Part shown: positions 1 through 10,027 of the stretch, piece by piece
Layout: every line of letters begins with the position of its first letter
How positions within the stretch are numbered: the first letter of the stretch is position 1
From: Methylorubrum extorquens
Lineage (GTDB): Bacteria > Pseudomonadota > Alphaproteobacteria > Rhizobiales > Beijerinckiaceae
Direction: 5' to 3'
NCBI RefSeq assembly: GCF_024169925.1
Contig: NZ_JALJXF010000001.1
Location: forward strand, 2,610,001-2,674,000
DNA: 64,000 bases
The notes under the pieces: generated by a model
Databases searched by the model: none
What the model was told of the DNA's origin: nothing
The model's input: only the letters and a program-made list of their open reading frames with translations
Translations under genes and position numbers: made by a program

Positions 1-2
1 TC

Positions 3-980
3 GTCATCTGCTGGGGCTATGCCGGCATCCTGTCGCTCGGCCAGGGCGTGTTCTTCGGGCTCGGCGGCTACTGCATGGCGATGTACTTGAAGCTGGAGGC
101 GTCCAGCGTCGAGAACACGAAGATCCAGTCGACGCCGGGCATTCCCGACTTCATGGATTGGAACCAGATCACGGAGCTTCCCTGGTTCTGGCACCCGTTC
201 CAGAGCCTGCCGCTGACGCTGCTCCTCGTCGTCGCGGTGCCGGTGGCTTTCGCTTTCCTCATCTCGGTGGCGATGTTCAAGCGCCGCGTCGGCGGCACCT
301 ACTTCGCCATCATCACCCAAGCCATCGCCGCGATCCTGACGATCCTGATCGTCGGCCAGCAGGGCTACACGGGGGGCATCAACGGCATCACCGATCTGCG
401 TACCCTCCACGGCTGGGACATCCGTCAGGATAGCGCGAAGTTCATCCTCTACTTCGTCAACGGCGGCCTGCTGATCGGCTGTATCCTGATGGCTCAATAC
501 GTGAAGAAGTCGAAGCTCGGGCGCATTCTCGTGGCCATGCGCGAGAAGGAGGACCGGGTCCGGTTCTCGGGCTACTCGGTGGCCGGCTTCAAGGTGTTCG
601 CCTACTGCCTCGCGGCGGCTTTCGCGGCGATCGGCGGGGCGATGTTCACCCTGCAGGTCGGGTTCATGTCCCCTTCCTTCGTCGGCATCGTGCCCTCGGT
701 CGAGATGGTGATCTACACCGCGGTCGGCGGGCGCCTGTCGCTGTTCGGCGCGGTTTGGGGGACGCTGCTCGTCAACTGGGCCAAGACCTCGTTCTCCGAG
801 AGCTTCCCCGACCTCTGGCTGTTCGGCCTCGGCGCCCTGTTCATCGCCGTGGTGCTGATCTTCCCCAACGGTCTCGCCGGCATCTGGCGCGAGCACATCG
901 AACCCCGCCTGTTCCGCAAGGCCAAGGGTCTGGCCCCCGTCGCCGGCCCCGCCCTGCCCCACGGCACCCCGGCCGAGTGA
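3..980 (+). CDS. urtC: Urea/short-chain amide ABC transporter permease UrtC (5' end missing)
   Basis: Inner-membrane permease of the branched-chain amino acid transporter-like (LivM) class, UrtC subgroup. The reading frame is open from base 3, and the residues before the first in-window Met (WGYAGILSLGQGVFFGLGGY) are the typical UrtC transmembrane segment, so the true start lies upstream of the window. Several hydrophobic segments follow, with the family loop GGTYFAIITQA and the C-terminal VEMVIYTAVGGR. Ten bases separate it from urtD, so the two are co-transcribed. Its subunits UrtA and UrtB should lie just upstream. Because formamidase and amidase genes follow, the substrate may be formamide or other small amides as well as urea; this is inference. 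Confidence 0.9.
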   Translation, partial: VICWGYAGILSLGQGVFFGLGGYCMAMYLKLEASSVENTKIQSTPGIPDFMDWNQITELPWFWHPFQSLPLTLLLVVAVPVAFAFLISVAMFKRRVGGTYFAIITQAIAAILTILIVGQQGYTGGINGITDLRTLHGWDIRQDSAKFILYFVNGGLLIGCILMAQYVKKSKLGRILVAMREKEDRVRFSGYSVAGFKVFAYCLAAAFAAIGGAMFTLQVGFMSPSFVGIVPSVEMVIYTAVGGRLSLFGAVWGTLLVNWAKTSFSESFPDLWLFGLGALFIAVVLIFPNGLAGIWREHIEPRLFRKAKGLAPVAGPALPHGTPAE

Positions 981-990
981 GGAAACACCC

Positions 991-1779
<789 letters not shown>

Positions 1780-1791
1780 AGTATTGCTTTT

Positions 1792-1837
1792 GCATCATCT
1801 CCTTCCGAAAGCCGGCAACCACCTTTCGGGATGATGC
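1792..1837 (+). promoter_or_regulatory. Intercistronic hairpin between urtD and urtE
   Basis: GCATCATC (1792-1799) pairs with GATGATGC (1830-1837), and inside it CCGAAAG (1805-1811) pairs with CTTTCGG (1823-1829). There is no T-tract directly after it, so it is a poor terminator. It may act as an mRNA processing or stabilising element that sets the relative level of the two ATPase messages. Function is inference. Confidence 0.5.
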
Positions 1838-1855
1838 TTTAAGGGCGAACGGATC

Positions 1856-2602
1856 ATGCTCCAGACTTCTCCCTCCTCGCTTGTGCCGCCGGTCGTGCCC
1901 GGCACCGCACCGATGCTCGCGATCTCGGATCTCCACGCGGCCTACGGCCAGAGCGAGGTGCTGCACGGCATCGACCTCGACGTCGCGCCCGGCGAGATCG
2001 TCGCCGTGATGGGCCGCAACGGCATGGGCAAGTCCACGCTCATGAAGACGCTGATGGGGATCGTGCCGACGAAATCCGGCACGATCGCCGTGGACGGCAC
2101 CGACGTCACCGCCCTGAAGAGCCATGCCCGCGTGGCCAAGGGTCTGGCCTACGTGCCGCAGGGCCGGATGATCTTCTCCACCATGACGGTGCAGGAGAAC
2201 ATCGAGACGGGGCTCACCGTCACCGGCTCGCGCAAGGTGCCGCAGGATCTCTACACGATGTTCCCGGTGCTCCTGGAGATGAAGGGCCGGCGCGGCGGCA
2301 ACCTGTCCGGCGGCCAGCAGCAGCAGCTCGCCATCGCGAGGGCGCTTGCCAGCAATCCGAAGGTTCTGCTCCTCGACGAGCCGACCGAGGGCATTCAACC
2401 CTCGATCATTCGCGAGATGGGGCGTACGCTGAAGAAGATTCGCGACGAGCGCGGTCTGTCGATCGTCGTCTCGGAGCAGGTGCTAAGCTTTGCCATGGAC
2501 GTGGCCGACCGGGTTCTCGTGATCGAGAACGGCTCGATCGTCCACGAGAGTTTGCGCGCCGACATCGACGAGGCGCAGGTCGCCCGGTTCCTCTCAGTCT
2601 GA
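1856..2602 (+). CDS. urtE: Urea/amide ABC transporter ATP-binding protein UrtE
   Basis: Second cytoplasmic ATPase (248 aa) of the importer, LivF-like. Walker A GRNGMGKST, signature LSGGQQQQLAIARAL, Walker B VLLLDEPTEGIQP and the UrtE-typical VVSEQ in place of the switch histidine region are visible. About 20 residues precede the ABC domain, so the start could be slightly downstream at the Met in APMLAISDL. The alpha/beta hydrolase gene follows after 11 bases, indicating one transcript. Confidence 0.92.
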   Translation: MLQTSPSSLVPPVVPGTAPMLAISDLHAAYGQSEVLHGIDLDVAPGEIVAVMGRNGMGKSTLMKTLMGIVPTKSGTIAVDGTDVTALKSHARVAKGLAYVPQGRMIFSTMTVQENIETGLTVTGSRKVPQDLYTMFPVLLEMKGRRGGNLSGGQQQQLAIARALASNPKVLLLDEPTEGIQPSIIREMGRTLKKIRDERGLSIVVSEQVLSFAMDVADRVLVIENGSIVHESLRADIDEAQVARFLSV

Positions 2603-2613
2603 GGAGTGTTGCG

Positions 2614-3630
2614 ATGGCCGATTACGAGACCTTCGAACTCGGCGACGTCGTCCTGCAGTCGAAGCAGACGATCCGCGGAGCTCGGCTCGCCTTCAAGACC
2701 TACGGCACGCTCAACGCGGCACGGGACAACGTCATCGTCTATCCGTGCTGGTATTCCGGCACGCATCTTGAGAACGAGTGGCTGATCGGGCCGGGCAAGG
2801 CGCTCGACCCGGACCGGTATTTCATCATCGTGCCGAACATGTTCGGCAACGGCCTGTCGTCCTCGCCGAGCAACACGCCAGCACCCTTCAACGGGCCGCG
2901 TTTCCCGAAGGTCACGGCCTACGACAACGTCGTGCAGCAGCACCGGCTGGTGACGGAAGTGTTCGGCATCGAGCGGATCAAGCTCGTGACCGGCTGGTCG
3001 ATGGGCGCGCTCCAGACCTTCCACTGGGGGGCGATCTTCCCCGACATGGTCGAGCGCATTCTGCCCTTCCAGGGCTCGGCCAAATGCTCGCGGCACAACT
3101 TCGTCTTCTTGGAGGGGGTCAAGGCGGCGCTCCAGGCGGATGCCGCCTTCGCCGACGGGTTCTACGCCGAGCAACCGCAGAAGGGCCTGCGTGCCGCCGC
3201 CCGAGTCTATGCCGGCTGGGGCTTCTCGCAGACCTTCTACCGGGTCGAGGCCGACCTGAAGCAGATGGGTTACGCCTCGCTCGAAGACTTCCTCGTCGGC
3301 TTCTGGGAAGGCTGGCTCTTGGAGAAGGACGCCAACAACCTGCTCGCCATGCTTTGGACGTGGCAGAACGGCGACATCTCGGCCAACGACCTCTACGGCG
3401 GTGACGTCAAGAAGGCGCTCGGCGCGATCACGGCCAAGGCCTTCGTGATGCCGGCCTCGACCGACCTGTATTTCCCGCCGGAAGACAGCGCCATCGAGGT
3501 CGAGCACATGCCGAACGCGGAGCTGCGCACGGTCGAGACCTATTGGGGCCACTTCGCCGGTGGCCCCGGCACCTCTCCGGACGACATCAAGTTGCTGGAT
3601 GCGGCCCTGAAGGAGCTGCTCGCGCGCTGA
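2614..3630 (+). CDS. Alpha/beta-fold hydrolase, homoserine acetyltransferase-like
   Basis: A 338-aa cytoplasmic enzyme of the MetX-like branch of the alpha/beta hydrolases. The nucleophile elbow is GWSMG (Ser129), the acid is probably the Asp in PASTDLYFPPEDS, and the His is in YWGHFAGGPG. The N-terminal layout (FELGDVVLQS, FKTYGTLN, PCWYSGTH) also matches that family. A true homoserine O-acetyltransferase is unlikely here. Its place between an amide/urea importer and formamidase suggests hydrolysis of an amide- or ester-linked substrate, but the reaction cannot be read from sequence. Confidence 0.75.
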   Translation: MADYETFELGDVVLQSKQTIRGARLAFKTYGTLNAARDNVIVYPCWYSGTHLENEWLIGPGKALDPDRYFIIVPNMFGNGLSSSPSNTPAPFNGPRFPKVTAYDNVVQQHRLVTEVFGIERIKLVTGWSMGALQTFHWGAIFPDMVERILPFQGSAKCSRHNFVFLEGVKAALQADAAFADGFYAEQPQKGLRAAARVYAGWGFSQTFYRVEADLKQMGYASLEDFLVGFWEGWLLEKDANNLLAMLWTWQNGDISANDLYGGDVKKALGAITAKAFVMPASTDLYFPPEDSAIEVEHMPNAELRTVETYWGHFAGGPGTSPDDIKLLDAALKELLAR

Positions 3631-3798
3631 GCCATCGGCGGGGCGCATTGGCGGCCCGCCCGAACCGATCCGGTGCCGGAAGCGCGCCGGGTGAACGAAG
3701 AACGACAATGACGATCCACGGGGGCGGCCGGACTCATGCCGGGTACGCAACGGGGACGGCTGCCTGAATTCCGGACGTAAAAAGGAGCGGCGAAGGAA

Positions 3799-5028
3799 AT
3801 GCCCGAGACCCTGATCAAGGTCGATCTCACGCAGTCGGCCTACGACAACGACATGGTGCACAACCGCTGGCACCCCGACATCCCGATGGTCGCCACCGTG
3901 AAGCCCGGCGACGACTTCATCGTCGAGACCTACGACTGGACCGGCGGCTTCATCAAGAACAACGATTCCGCCGACGACGTGCGCGACATCGACCTGTCAA
4001 TCGTGCACTTCCTGTCGGGCCCGATCGGCGTCGAGGGTGCCGAGCCCGGCGACCTGCTCGTGGTCGATCTGCTCGACATCGGCGCCAAGCCCGAGAGCCA
4101 GTGGGGCTTCAACGGCTTCTTCTCGAAGAACAATGGCGGCGGCTTCCTCGACGAGCACTTCCCCCAGGCCCAGAAGTCGATCTGGGATTTCGAGGGCATG
4201 TTCACCAAGTCGCGCCATGTGCCCGGCGTGCGCTTCCCCGGCCTGATCCATCCCGGCCTGATCGGCTGCCTGCCCGATCCGAAGATGCTGGAGACCTGGA
4301 ACACCCGCGAGAAGGCGCTCTACGACACCAATCCGAGCCGGGTGCCGGCGCTGGCCACCCTCCCCTTCGGCCCGACCGCGCATATGGGCCGGCTTAAAGG
4401 AGACGCGAAGGAGGCGGCTGCGGCGACCGGCGCCCGCACGGTGCCGGGGCGCGAGCACGGCGGCAATTGCGACATCAAGGATCTCTCGCGCGGCTCGAAG
4501 ATCTACTTCCCCGTCTACGTACCAGGCGCCGGCCTTTCCATGGGCGACCTGCATTTCAGCCAGGGCGATGGCGAGATCACCTTCTGCGGCGCCATCGAGA
4601 TGGCGGGCTGGGTCCACCTCAAGGTGAGCCTGATCAAGGACGGCATGGCCAAGTACGGGATCAAGAACCCGATCTTCAAGCCGTCGCCGATGACTCCGAA
4701 ATACGACGATCACCTGATTTTCGAGGGGGTCTCGGTCGACGAGTACGGCAAGCAGCATTACCTCGACGTCACCGTCGCCTACCGTCAGGCCTGCCTCAAC
4801 GCGATCGAGTACCTGAAGAAGTTCGGCTACTCGGGCGCCCAGGCCTACTCGATCCTCGGCACCGCCCCGGTTCAGGGCCACATCTCCGGCGTCGTCGACA
4901 TCCCGAACGCCTGCGCCACGCTCTGGATTCCGACCGGCATCTTCGACTTCGACATCAACCCGTCCGAGGCCGGGCCGACGAAGTTCCTAGACGGCTCAAT
5001 CCAGATGCCGCTCTCGCCGGATCTTTGA
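3799..5028 (+). CDS. fmdA: Formamidase FmdA (acetamidase/formamidase family)
   Basis: Full-length 409-aa formamidase that hydrolyses formamide to formate and ammonia in the cytoplasm. The family blocks are clear: WHPDIP near residue 22, YDWTGG, GPIGVEGAEPGDLLVVD, FPGLIHPGLIG, REHGGNCDIKDL and GDLHFSQGDGEITFCGAIE. The start follows a good ribosome-binding site (GAAGGAA) directly upstream. The 168-base gap before it is the largest in the cluster and may hold a second promoter. fmdB follows, as in the methylotroph fmd cluster. Formate is an energy source for a methylotroph and ammonia a nitrogen source. Confidence 0.95.
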   Translation: MPETLIKVDLTQSAYDNDMVHNRWHPDIPMVATVKPGDDFIVETYDWTGGFIKNNDSADDVRDIDLSIVHFLSGPIGVEGAEPGDLLVVDLLDIGAKPESQWGFNGFFSKNNGGGFLDEHFPQAQKSIWDFEGMFTKSRHVPGVRFPGLIHPGLIGCLPDPKMLETWNTREKALYDTNPSRVPALATLPFGPTAHMGRLKGDAKEAAAATGARTVPGREHGGNCDIKDLSRGSKIYFPVYVPGAGLSMGDLHFSQGDGEITFCGAIEMAGWVHLKVSLIKDGMAKYGIKNPIFKPSPMTPKYDDHLIFEGVSVDEYGKQHYLDVTVAYRQACLNAIEYLKKFGYSGAQAYSILGTAPVQGHISGVVDIPNACATLWIPTGIFDFDINPSEAGPTKFLDGSIQMPLSPDL

Positions 5029-5035
5029 TCTTTTG

Positions 5036-5064
5036 GGTTTGCCGCGCTCTCCGGGCGGCAAACC
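5036..5064 (+). promoter_or_regulatory. Hairpin between fmdA and fmdB
   Basis: GGTTTGCCGC (5036-5045) pairs perfectly with GCGGCAAACC (5055-5064), nine bases apart, starting eight bases after the fmdA stop. No T-tract follows. Likely an mRNA-stabilising or attenuating structure separating abundant fmdA message from fmdB. Confidence 0.5.
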
Positions 5065-5092
5065 GCAGACACTTTGCCTGAGAGCGCTTGAT

Positions 5093-5410
5093 ATGCCGGT
5101 CTACGACTACGCTTGCGAAGCTTGCGGACCCTTCACCGTGCTGCGCCCGATGGCGCAGTTCAAGGACCCGCATGACTGCCCGGATTGCGGCGGGGAATGC
5201 CAGCGCGCCTTCCTCACCGCCCCGCGGATCTCCGGCATGGATGCGGGCCTGAAGGCCGCCCACGCCACCAACGAGCGCAGCCGCCACGAGCCGCGGCGCT
5301 CCGGTGCCCACGGGGCCGGCTGCGGCTGCTGCTCGCCGAAGAAGACGAGCGCCGCCCCCGCGGCGGCCAAGAGCTTCCCGAACGCGCGGCCCTGGATGAT
5401 CAGCCACTGA
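5093..5410 (+). CDS. fmdB: FmdB family zinc-ribbon protein
   Basis: A 105-aa protein beginning MPVYDYACEACG, the signature of the FmdB family, with Cys pairs CEACG and CPDCGGEC forming a one-domain zinc ribbon (residues 5-40). A second Cys-rich patch (GCGCC) lies near the C-terminus before an Ala/Lys tail. The ATG at 5093 fits the family start; a longer frame upstream is not supported. FmdB was proposed to regulate formamidase in methylotrophs; the molecular role is uncertain. Its location directly after fmdA is the usual one. Confidence 0.88.
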   Translation: MPVYDYACEACGPFTVLRPMAQFKDPHDCPDCGGECQRAFLTAPRISGMDAGLKAAHATNERSRHEPRRSGAHGAGCGCCSPKKTSAAPAAAKSFPNARPWMISH

Positions 5411-5576
5411 TCGAACGGCCGTCTCCGCGGCGGGCGCCTGACGTGCCCGCCGCTCCACCTCCGGGAGGATGGATCGAACCGAAGAACAGCTCCGTGGAGG
5501 AGCCGCCGGCCGCGACACGACAAGCGGGACGAACCCTGTGGGCGGGCCGGTGCAGAGGACGGGTTGGGGACTGACG

Positions 5577-7037
5577 ATGACCGAACGAGTGACACAGACA
5601 CGGACCAGACGCCGCCGCGGCGTGAGAATCGGAACGGCCGGAGCCCTGCTGGCGGCGGGCCTCACCACCGCGACCGGCGCCCTTGCGCAGCAGGCCTCGC
5701 CGGTGGGCCAGTTCAACGATCAGACCCAGCCGCGCACCGATCCCAACATCGCCGAGAAGGCCACAGACCCGGTTCGCGTCGGACCGCTTGCGCCGTGGGC
5801 CACCCACATGGCCGAGCGCGGGCTCACCTTCGACATCAACATCTACAACTTCTACCAGGCCAACCCGTCGGCCGGCCTGCGCACCGGCGAGCAGTCGAAC
5901 TCGACCTACTTCGTCCTCTCCATGACCGCCGACATGCAGCGCATCGCCAACATCAGTGGCGGCACCATCAAGTTCACCCAGACCTTCTTCGGAAACGTCC
6001 GCAACCTCAACATGGCCGCCGACATCGGCGACACCACCGTCGGCTACCAGCCGCCGTTCAACCCCAACAACAACCGCCTCTCGCTGCTGACCTACCAGCA
6101 GAAGCTGCTCGACGACCGCCTCGTCATCGAGGTCGGCCGTACCCACCCGGATCGCTACTACGGCCTGCCGCCGTGCAACTCGATCAACTCCTGCTTCCAG
6201 GACCTCTTCTACATCAATGCCGGCTTCACCTCGCCGCTCTACGCGGTCTGGGGCGCCAACGCCGCCTACCAGCTCTCACCGACGAGCTACGTCCAGGCCG
6301 GCGCCTTCTCGGTGAACCCCGGCACCAACGCGCTCTCGGGCTACGATTTCGGCTACGAGCGGCTCTCGGGCGCGCTCGTCATGACCGAGATCGGCACCAA
6401 GACCGACTACACCATGACCGCCTATCCCGGCCGCGCCTCGCTCACCGGCTTCTTCAACACCGCCGATCACGACGACAACTTCAAGACGGTGTTCGGCACC
6501 TCGAAGGGCCTGAACCCCGGCGCCCCGGTGCTGCAGAAGAACGGCACGTCCGGCATCGTGCTCACCGGCACGCAGACGGTCTGGCGCGCCGACGACGGCC
6601 TCGTCGCCAACCCGCACCCCACCGCGATCTCGCTCTATACCGGCACGGGCTATTCCTTCGACCCGACGGTGCCGATCCGCTTCAACTCGTTCGTCGGCGT
6701 GCGCCTCGACGCGCCCGACCAGAGCCGGCCCAACGACAGCTATGGGCTGAAGATGAACTGGCAGCGTTTGTCGGAGAACTACACGCAGTTCCTGGCGGAC
6801 GCGAACTTCATCTCGGGCGGTTCGGGCGCCCCGTACTCGCGCGACAAGTTCGTGTTCGAAGCCAACGCACACTTCGATGTCGGCGCGGGCGTGATCTTCG
6901 AGCCGGTGGTGCAGTACGTGGTCAACCCGAACACGTTCTGGAACCCCTTCACCGCGCGGCGGGCGCGTGACGGCTTCTACGCCGGCGCCACCCTCGTCGT
7001 CCCGCTCGGCACTCTCCTCGGCCTCGCGCCGGGCTAG
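5577..7037 (+). CDS. Outer-membrane porin, OprB/FmdC-like
   Basis: A 486-aa exported protein: a basic stretch (TRTRRRRG), a hydrophobic core and a cleavage region ending GALAQQ form the signal peptide. The mature part is rich in alternating aromatic and polar beta strands and carries OprB-family blocks such as [27 protein letters not shown] and [17 protein letters not shown], with a pair of Cys that could form a loop disulfide. It ends in a short strand [17 protein letters not shown] chose the ATG at 5577 because upstream codons do not resemble a signal sequence. It probably admits small amides through the outer membrane, matching FmdC of methylotroph clusters. Confidence 0.82.
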   Translation: MTERVTQTRTRRRRGVRIGTAGALLAAGLTTATGALAQQASPVGQFNDQTQPRTDPNIAEKATDPVRVGPLAPWATHMAERGLTFDINIYNFYQANPSAGLRTGEQSNSTYFVLSMTADMQRIANISGGTIKFTQTFFGNVRNLNMAADIGDTTVGYQPPFNPNNNRLSLLTYQQKLLDDRLVIEVGRTHPDRYYGLPPCNSINSCFQDLFYINAGFTSPLYAVWGANAAYQLSPTSYVQAGAFSVNPGTNALSGYDFGYERLSGALVMTEIGTKTDYTMTAYPGRASLTGFFNTADHDDNFKTVFGTSKGLNPGAPVLQKNGTSGIVLTGTQTVWRADDGLVANPHPTAISLYTGTGYSFDPTVPIRFNSFVGVRLDAPDQSRPNDSYGLKMNWQRLSENYTQFLADANFISGGSGAPYSRDKFVFEANAHFDVGAGVIFEPVVQYVVNPNTFWNPFTARRARDGFYAGATLVVPLGTLLGLAPG

Positions 7038-7059
7038 TCCTCGCCCCGAGCCAAGAAAG

Positions 7060-7084
7060 AGGGGCTCGCGCGACGAGCCCCTCC
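7060..7084 (+). promoter_or_regulatory. Hairpin between the porin gene and amiE
   Basis: GAGGGGCTCG (7060-7069) pairs perfectly with CGAGCCCCTC (7075-7084) around a five-base loop. It lies between the porin stop and the amiE ribosome-binding site (GGAGG at 7099-7103), has no T-tract, and is the third strong hairpin in a gap of this cluster. Confidence 0.5.
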
Positions 7085-7113
7085 CCTCAATACCAATCGG
7101 AGGAAACACCGCC

Positions 7114-8166
7114 ATGATGCACGGTGATATCTCGTCGAGTCAGGACAGCGTCGGCGTCGCCGTCGTGAACTACAAGATGCCCCGGCTGCATACGAAGGCC
7201 GAGGTGCTCGAAAACGCCAAGAAGATCGGCGACATGATCATCGGGATGAAGGCCGGTCTGCCGGGCCTCGATCTGGTGATCTTCCCCGAATACTCGACCC
7301 ACGGCATCATGTACGACGCGGGCGAGATGTACGAGACCGCCTCCGCTATCCCCGGTGCGGAGACCGACATCTTCGCCGATGCCTGCCGCAAGGCGAAGGT
7401 GTGGGGCGTGTTCTCGCTCACCGGCGAGCGCCACGAGGAGCATCCGCACAAGGCGCCCTACAACACGCTCATCCTGATGAACGACCAGGGCGAGATCGTG
7501 CAGAAGTACCGCAAGATCATGCCCTGGACCCCGATCGAGGGCTGGTATCCGGGCGATCGCACCTATGTCTCCGACGGCCCGAAGGGGCTCAAGATCAGCC
7601 TCATCATCTGCGACGACGGCAACTACCCGGAGATCTGGCGCGACTGCGCCATGCGCGGCGCCGAACTCATCATCCGCTGCCAGGGCTACATGTACCCGGC
7701 CAAGGAACAGCAGGTTCTGATCTCGAAGGCGATGGCGTTCGCCAACAACACCTACGTCGCGGTGGCCAACGCCGCCGGCTTCGACGGCGTCTACAGCTAC
7801 TTCGGCCACTCGGCGATCATCGGCTTCGACGGGCGCACGCTCGGCGAGTGCGGCGAGGAGGAGATGGGCATCCAGTACGCGGCGCTGTCGAAGTTCCTGA
7901 TCCGCGACTTCCGCGCCCACGGCCAGTCGGAGAACCACCTCTTCAAACTGCTGCACCGCGGCTACACGGGCATGATCAACTCGAAGGAGAACCGGCACGG
8001 GATGTCGGAATGCCCCTACGACTTCTACCGCCGCTGGATCGAGGACCCCGACGGCACCCGCGACGCGGTGCGCGCCATCACCCGCTCCAGCGTCGGCACC
8101 GAGGAATGCCCGATCGAGGGCATCCCCTTCGTCGGCAAGGGCGAAGGCCCGCCCGATCCGCGCTGA
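7114..8166 (+). CDS. amiE: Aliphatic amidase AmiE
   Basis: A 350-aa nitrilase-superfamily amidase that converts short aliphatic amides (acetamide, propionamide, formamide) to acid and ammonia. The Glu-Lys-Cys triad falls at E59, K134 and C166, the same numbers as in Pseudomonas AmiE, and the N-terminus MMHGDISSS and block [20 protein letters not shown] are diagnostic. The ATG at 7114 is 10 bases after GGAGG. It is unrelated to FmdA, so the cluster has two independent amide-hydrolysing enzymes. A convergent hairpin follows it. Confidence 0.96.
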   Translation: MMHGDISSSQDSVGVAVVNYKMPRLHTKAEVLENAKKIGDMIIGMKAGLPGLDLVIFPEYSTHGIMYDAGEMYETASAIPGAETDIFADACRKAKVWGVFSLTGERHEEHPHKAPYNTLILMNDQGEIVQKYRKIMPWTPIEGWYPGDRTYVSDGPKGLKISLIICDDGNYPEIWRDCAMRGAELIIRCQGYMYPAKEQQVLISKAMAFANNTYVAVANAAGFDGVYSYFGHSAIIGFDGRTLGECGEEEMGIQYAALSKFLIRDFRAHGQSENHLFKLLHRGYTGMINSKENRHGMSECPYDFYRRWIEDPDGTRDAVRAITRSSVGTEECPIEGIPFVGKGEGPPDPR

Positions 8167-8201
8167 GCTCTTCGACCGGCCCCGGCGGAACGCGGACTTC
8201 C

Positions 8202-8232
8202 AACCTCCTCGCCTTTTAACGGCGAGGAGGTT
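8202..8232. terminator. Hairpin between convergent amiE and L,D-transpeptidase genes
   Basis: AACCTCCTCGCC (8202-8213) pairs with GGCGAGGAGGTT (8221-8232); the loop is TTTTAAC. It sits between two converging stop codons, the usual place of a bidirectional terminator. No T-run follows on either strand, so intrinsic termination would be weak. Confidence 0.5.
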
Positions 8233-8238
8233 CTACAT

Positions 8239-8910
8239 TCAGTCCTTCACAACCACCTTCGTGCCGACCTTCACTCGGTCGTAGAGATCGACCACGTCCT
8301 TGTTGGTCATGCGGATGCAGCCCGAGGACACCGCCGCGCCCATCGTCTCCGGCTCGTTGGAGCCGTGAATGCGGTAGAGCGAGGAGCCGAGATACATGGC
8401 GCGGGCGCCCAGCGGGTTGTCCTGGCCGCCGGCCATGTAGCGCGGCAGGTCCGGGCGGCGGGCGAGCATCTGCGACGGCGGGCGCCAGGCCGGCCATTCC
8501 TTCTTGCCGGTGATCGTCTTCGTGCCCGACCACGAGAAGCCGCGCCGGCCCACGCCGACGCCGTAGCGGATCGCCTCGCCACGGCCGAGCACGTAGTAGA
8601 GTCGGCGCTGGCTCGTGGAGATCACGATCGTGCCGGGCTTCTCTCCACCGGCATAGGCCACCGTGTCGCGCGGGATGGCCTGTGTCTTGAAGACGTTGAT
8701 GAAGTCCGCGAGCGGCCCGCTGTCGAGCGGATTGGCGCGGGCCGGCACGAGAGTGGCCGCCGCGAGGGCGCCACCGAGGGCAAGCGTTGCGGCCAGGCGC
8801 GGCAGCGCGGAGCGGTTCGGCCGGAGGCGACCAGGCAGGGATCGGGTCGACAAGACGTTCAGTCCTCCTCGAAGGGGCCGCGCTGCAAGAGAGGGCAGCG
8901 GCAGGCGCAT
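8239..8910 (-). CDS. L,D-transpeptidase (YkuD domain)
   Basis: Periplasmic peptidoglycan cross-linking enzyme (223 aa from the chosen ATG). An N-terminal basic region and hydrophobic stretch ending PARA form a signal sequence or anchor (residues ~35-60). The YkuD catalytic motif is present as HGSNEP followed by SSGCIRM, with the nucleophilic Cys in the latter. The preceding blocks TIVISTSQRRLYYVLG and YGVGVGRRGFSWSG are typical of alphaproteobacterial ErfK/YbiS-like proteins. A longer frame reaches back to 9030, but it is not needed for the signal peptide. Confidence 0.9.
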   Translation of the reverse strand: MRLPLPSLAARPLRGGLNVLSTRSLPGRLRPNRSALPRLAATLALGGALAAATLVPARANPLDSGPLADFINVFKTQAIPRDTVAYAGGEKPGTIVISTSQRRLYYVLGRGEAIRYGVGVGRRGFSWSGTKTITGKKEWPAWRPPSQMLARRPDLPRYMAGGQDNPLGARAMYLGSSLYRIHGSNEPETMGAAVSSGCIRMTNKDVVDLYDRVKVGTKVVVKD

Positions 8911-9127
8911 CGAGCGCTTTAGGGCCGGCCGTCGGGGCAGGAGGAAGGCAAGGGTGTGGGCTTTCGGCAACGCCTGCGCCGAAACGTCCGACCCGTCTGG
9001 AACTGGGTGCGGCCCGGCACATCGGCCCACCGCCGAAGCATGCTCGGCAGGATGAAAGGCCGGAGGGCTGTTCCGGGAGGCCGATCAAAATTGCCAGTGC
9101 GACTGTTCGAAGCCGCTTGAGCGAAGC

Positions 9128-9164
9128 CCAAATCCGCCATCCCGAAGGGATCAGCCGGATTTGG
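9128..9164 (+). repeat. Dispersed palindromic repeat, module 2 only (copy A)
   Basis: CCAAATCCG (9128-9136) is inverted as CGGATTTGG (9156-9164), with an inner ATCCC/GGGAT pair. The same element recurs at 31616-31652, 50222-50260 and 61018-61054. Here the companion module 1 palindrome is absent or unrecognisable. Confidence 0.8.
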
Positions 9165-9182
9165 TATAAGGCCAGCAATGAA

Positions 9183-9214
9183 CCAGGGCCATCGCTTTCG
9201 AGCGATGGCCCTGG
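9183..9214. repeat. Perfect 14-bp hairpin with TTCG loop
   Basis: CCAGGGCCATCGCT (9183-9196) pairs perfectly with AGCGATGGCCCTGG (9201-9214) around a TTCG tetraloop, just 19 bases after repeat copy A. It lies at the start of the long frame that runs to 9648, which is why I prefer a later start for that gene. No T-tract follows. Confidence 0.75.
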
Positions 9215-9279
9215 CTAGAACGCCGCAGTCGATTGCGCGGGAAGGTTTCATCCACCACAATGATGTCACCGTGACCATC

Positions 9280-9648
9280 ATGAACCGCCACGCCACAACG
9301 GGCCGCGCCCCGGCCGGCCGACCGGCCCGCATCGTCCTGTCCACGCTGGTCGGGCTGCTGAGCCTGCTCGTCGTCATCGGATTGCCGACCGACGGCTCTG
9401 CCCTCGGTGGGATCCCGCAGGCCCGCGGTGCGGTGACGTTCGAGCAGCGCCCCGACACGGACCCGCTCACCAGTGTTCAGATCGGCCACGCCGTGCTCGA
9501 TCTCGACGAGGTGGCGGGCATCGGGCGCTTGAACGCGATCGTTCCGGGTTTCGACCGCGCGCAGGCATCGTCTCTTCCCCGCCCCATCTCGGATCGAAGC
9601 CTCGCCGCCGCCGAGCGCGGTCAGCCCGAGCGTCCGCCCCGGGTCTGA
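9280..9648 (+). CDS. Hypothetical small protein with one membrane segment
   Basis: A possible 122-aa protein: a basic N-terminus, one strong hydrophobic segment (around residues 17-36, LSTLVGLLSLLVVIGLP) and a soluble tail without recognised motifs. The start at 9280 is chosen because upstream codons lie in a perfect hairpin and there is a positively charged run just before the membrane segment; no clear ribosome-binding site is seen. It could also be a spurious frame. It precedes an efflux operon but is 379 bases away. Confidence 0.35.
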   Translation: MNRHATTGRAPAGRPARIVLSTLVGLLSLLVVIGLPTDGSALGGIPQARGAVTFEQRPDTDPLTSVQIGHAVLDLDEVAGIGRLNAIVPGFDRAQASSLPRPISDRSLAAAERGQPERPPRV

Positions 9649-10027
9649 CAGGTGCGTCGTCCCGGTCGTGCGGGCGTTGCGAGGCGATGGGGTGATGGCT
9701 CGGTCCCGACCCGCGCCGTCGTCGGATTGCCAAACTTCGCGCCCAGGATGCACCGCGACCATGGTTGGCTGTCCCGCACAGCCGATTCCCGATGCCTCCG
9801 GCATCTTACGTCCAGGGCCTTCGATCTCCGATCGTCGCGGCGGCCCGGTGATTGCAACGGCGCGCGAGGCCGATCCGGTCTCCCCCGTCATCCGTGACGC
9901 GCGGTGACGCTCTCCTTCCGGGAGACCGCCTGCCGCGTCACGGCATCGTCCCGAAAGGTGGCCGCCGGCTTTCGGAAACAGACGATGTGAAAACAAGAGC
10001 CGAGAGCATCGTAGGAGTAATTCCATC
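9649..10027. other. Intergenic region upstream of RND efflux operon
   Basis: 379 bases without a credible gene. Small frames here have shadow-like composition. A promoter for the efflux pair is expected near its 3' end, where the sequence becomes less GC-rich (9960-10025), but no clear -35/-10 or operator palindrome was identified. No regulator gene is adjacent. Confidence 0.5.

Noticed and set aside
9178-9279. N-terminal extension of the small membrane protein frame
   Set aside because: The first bases lie within a perfect 14-bp hairpin and the encoded residues show no protein-like character.
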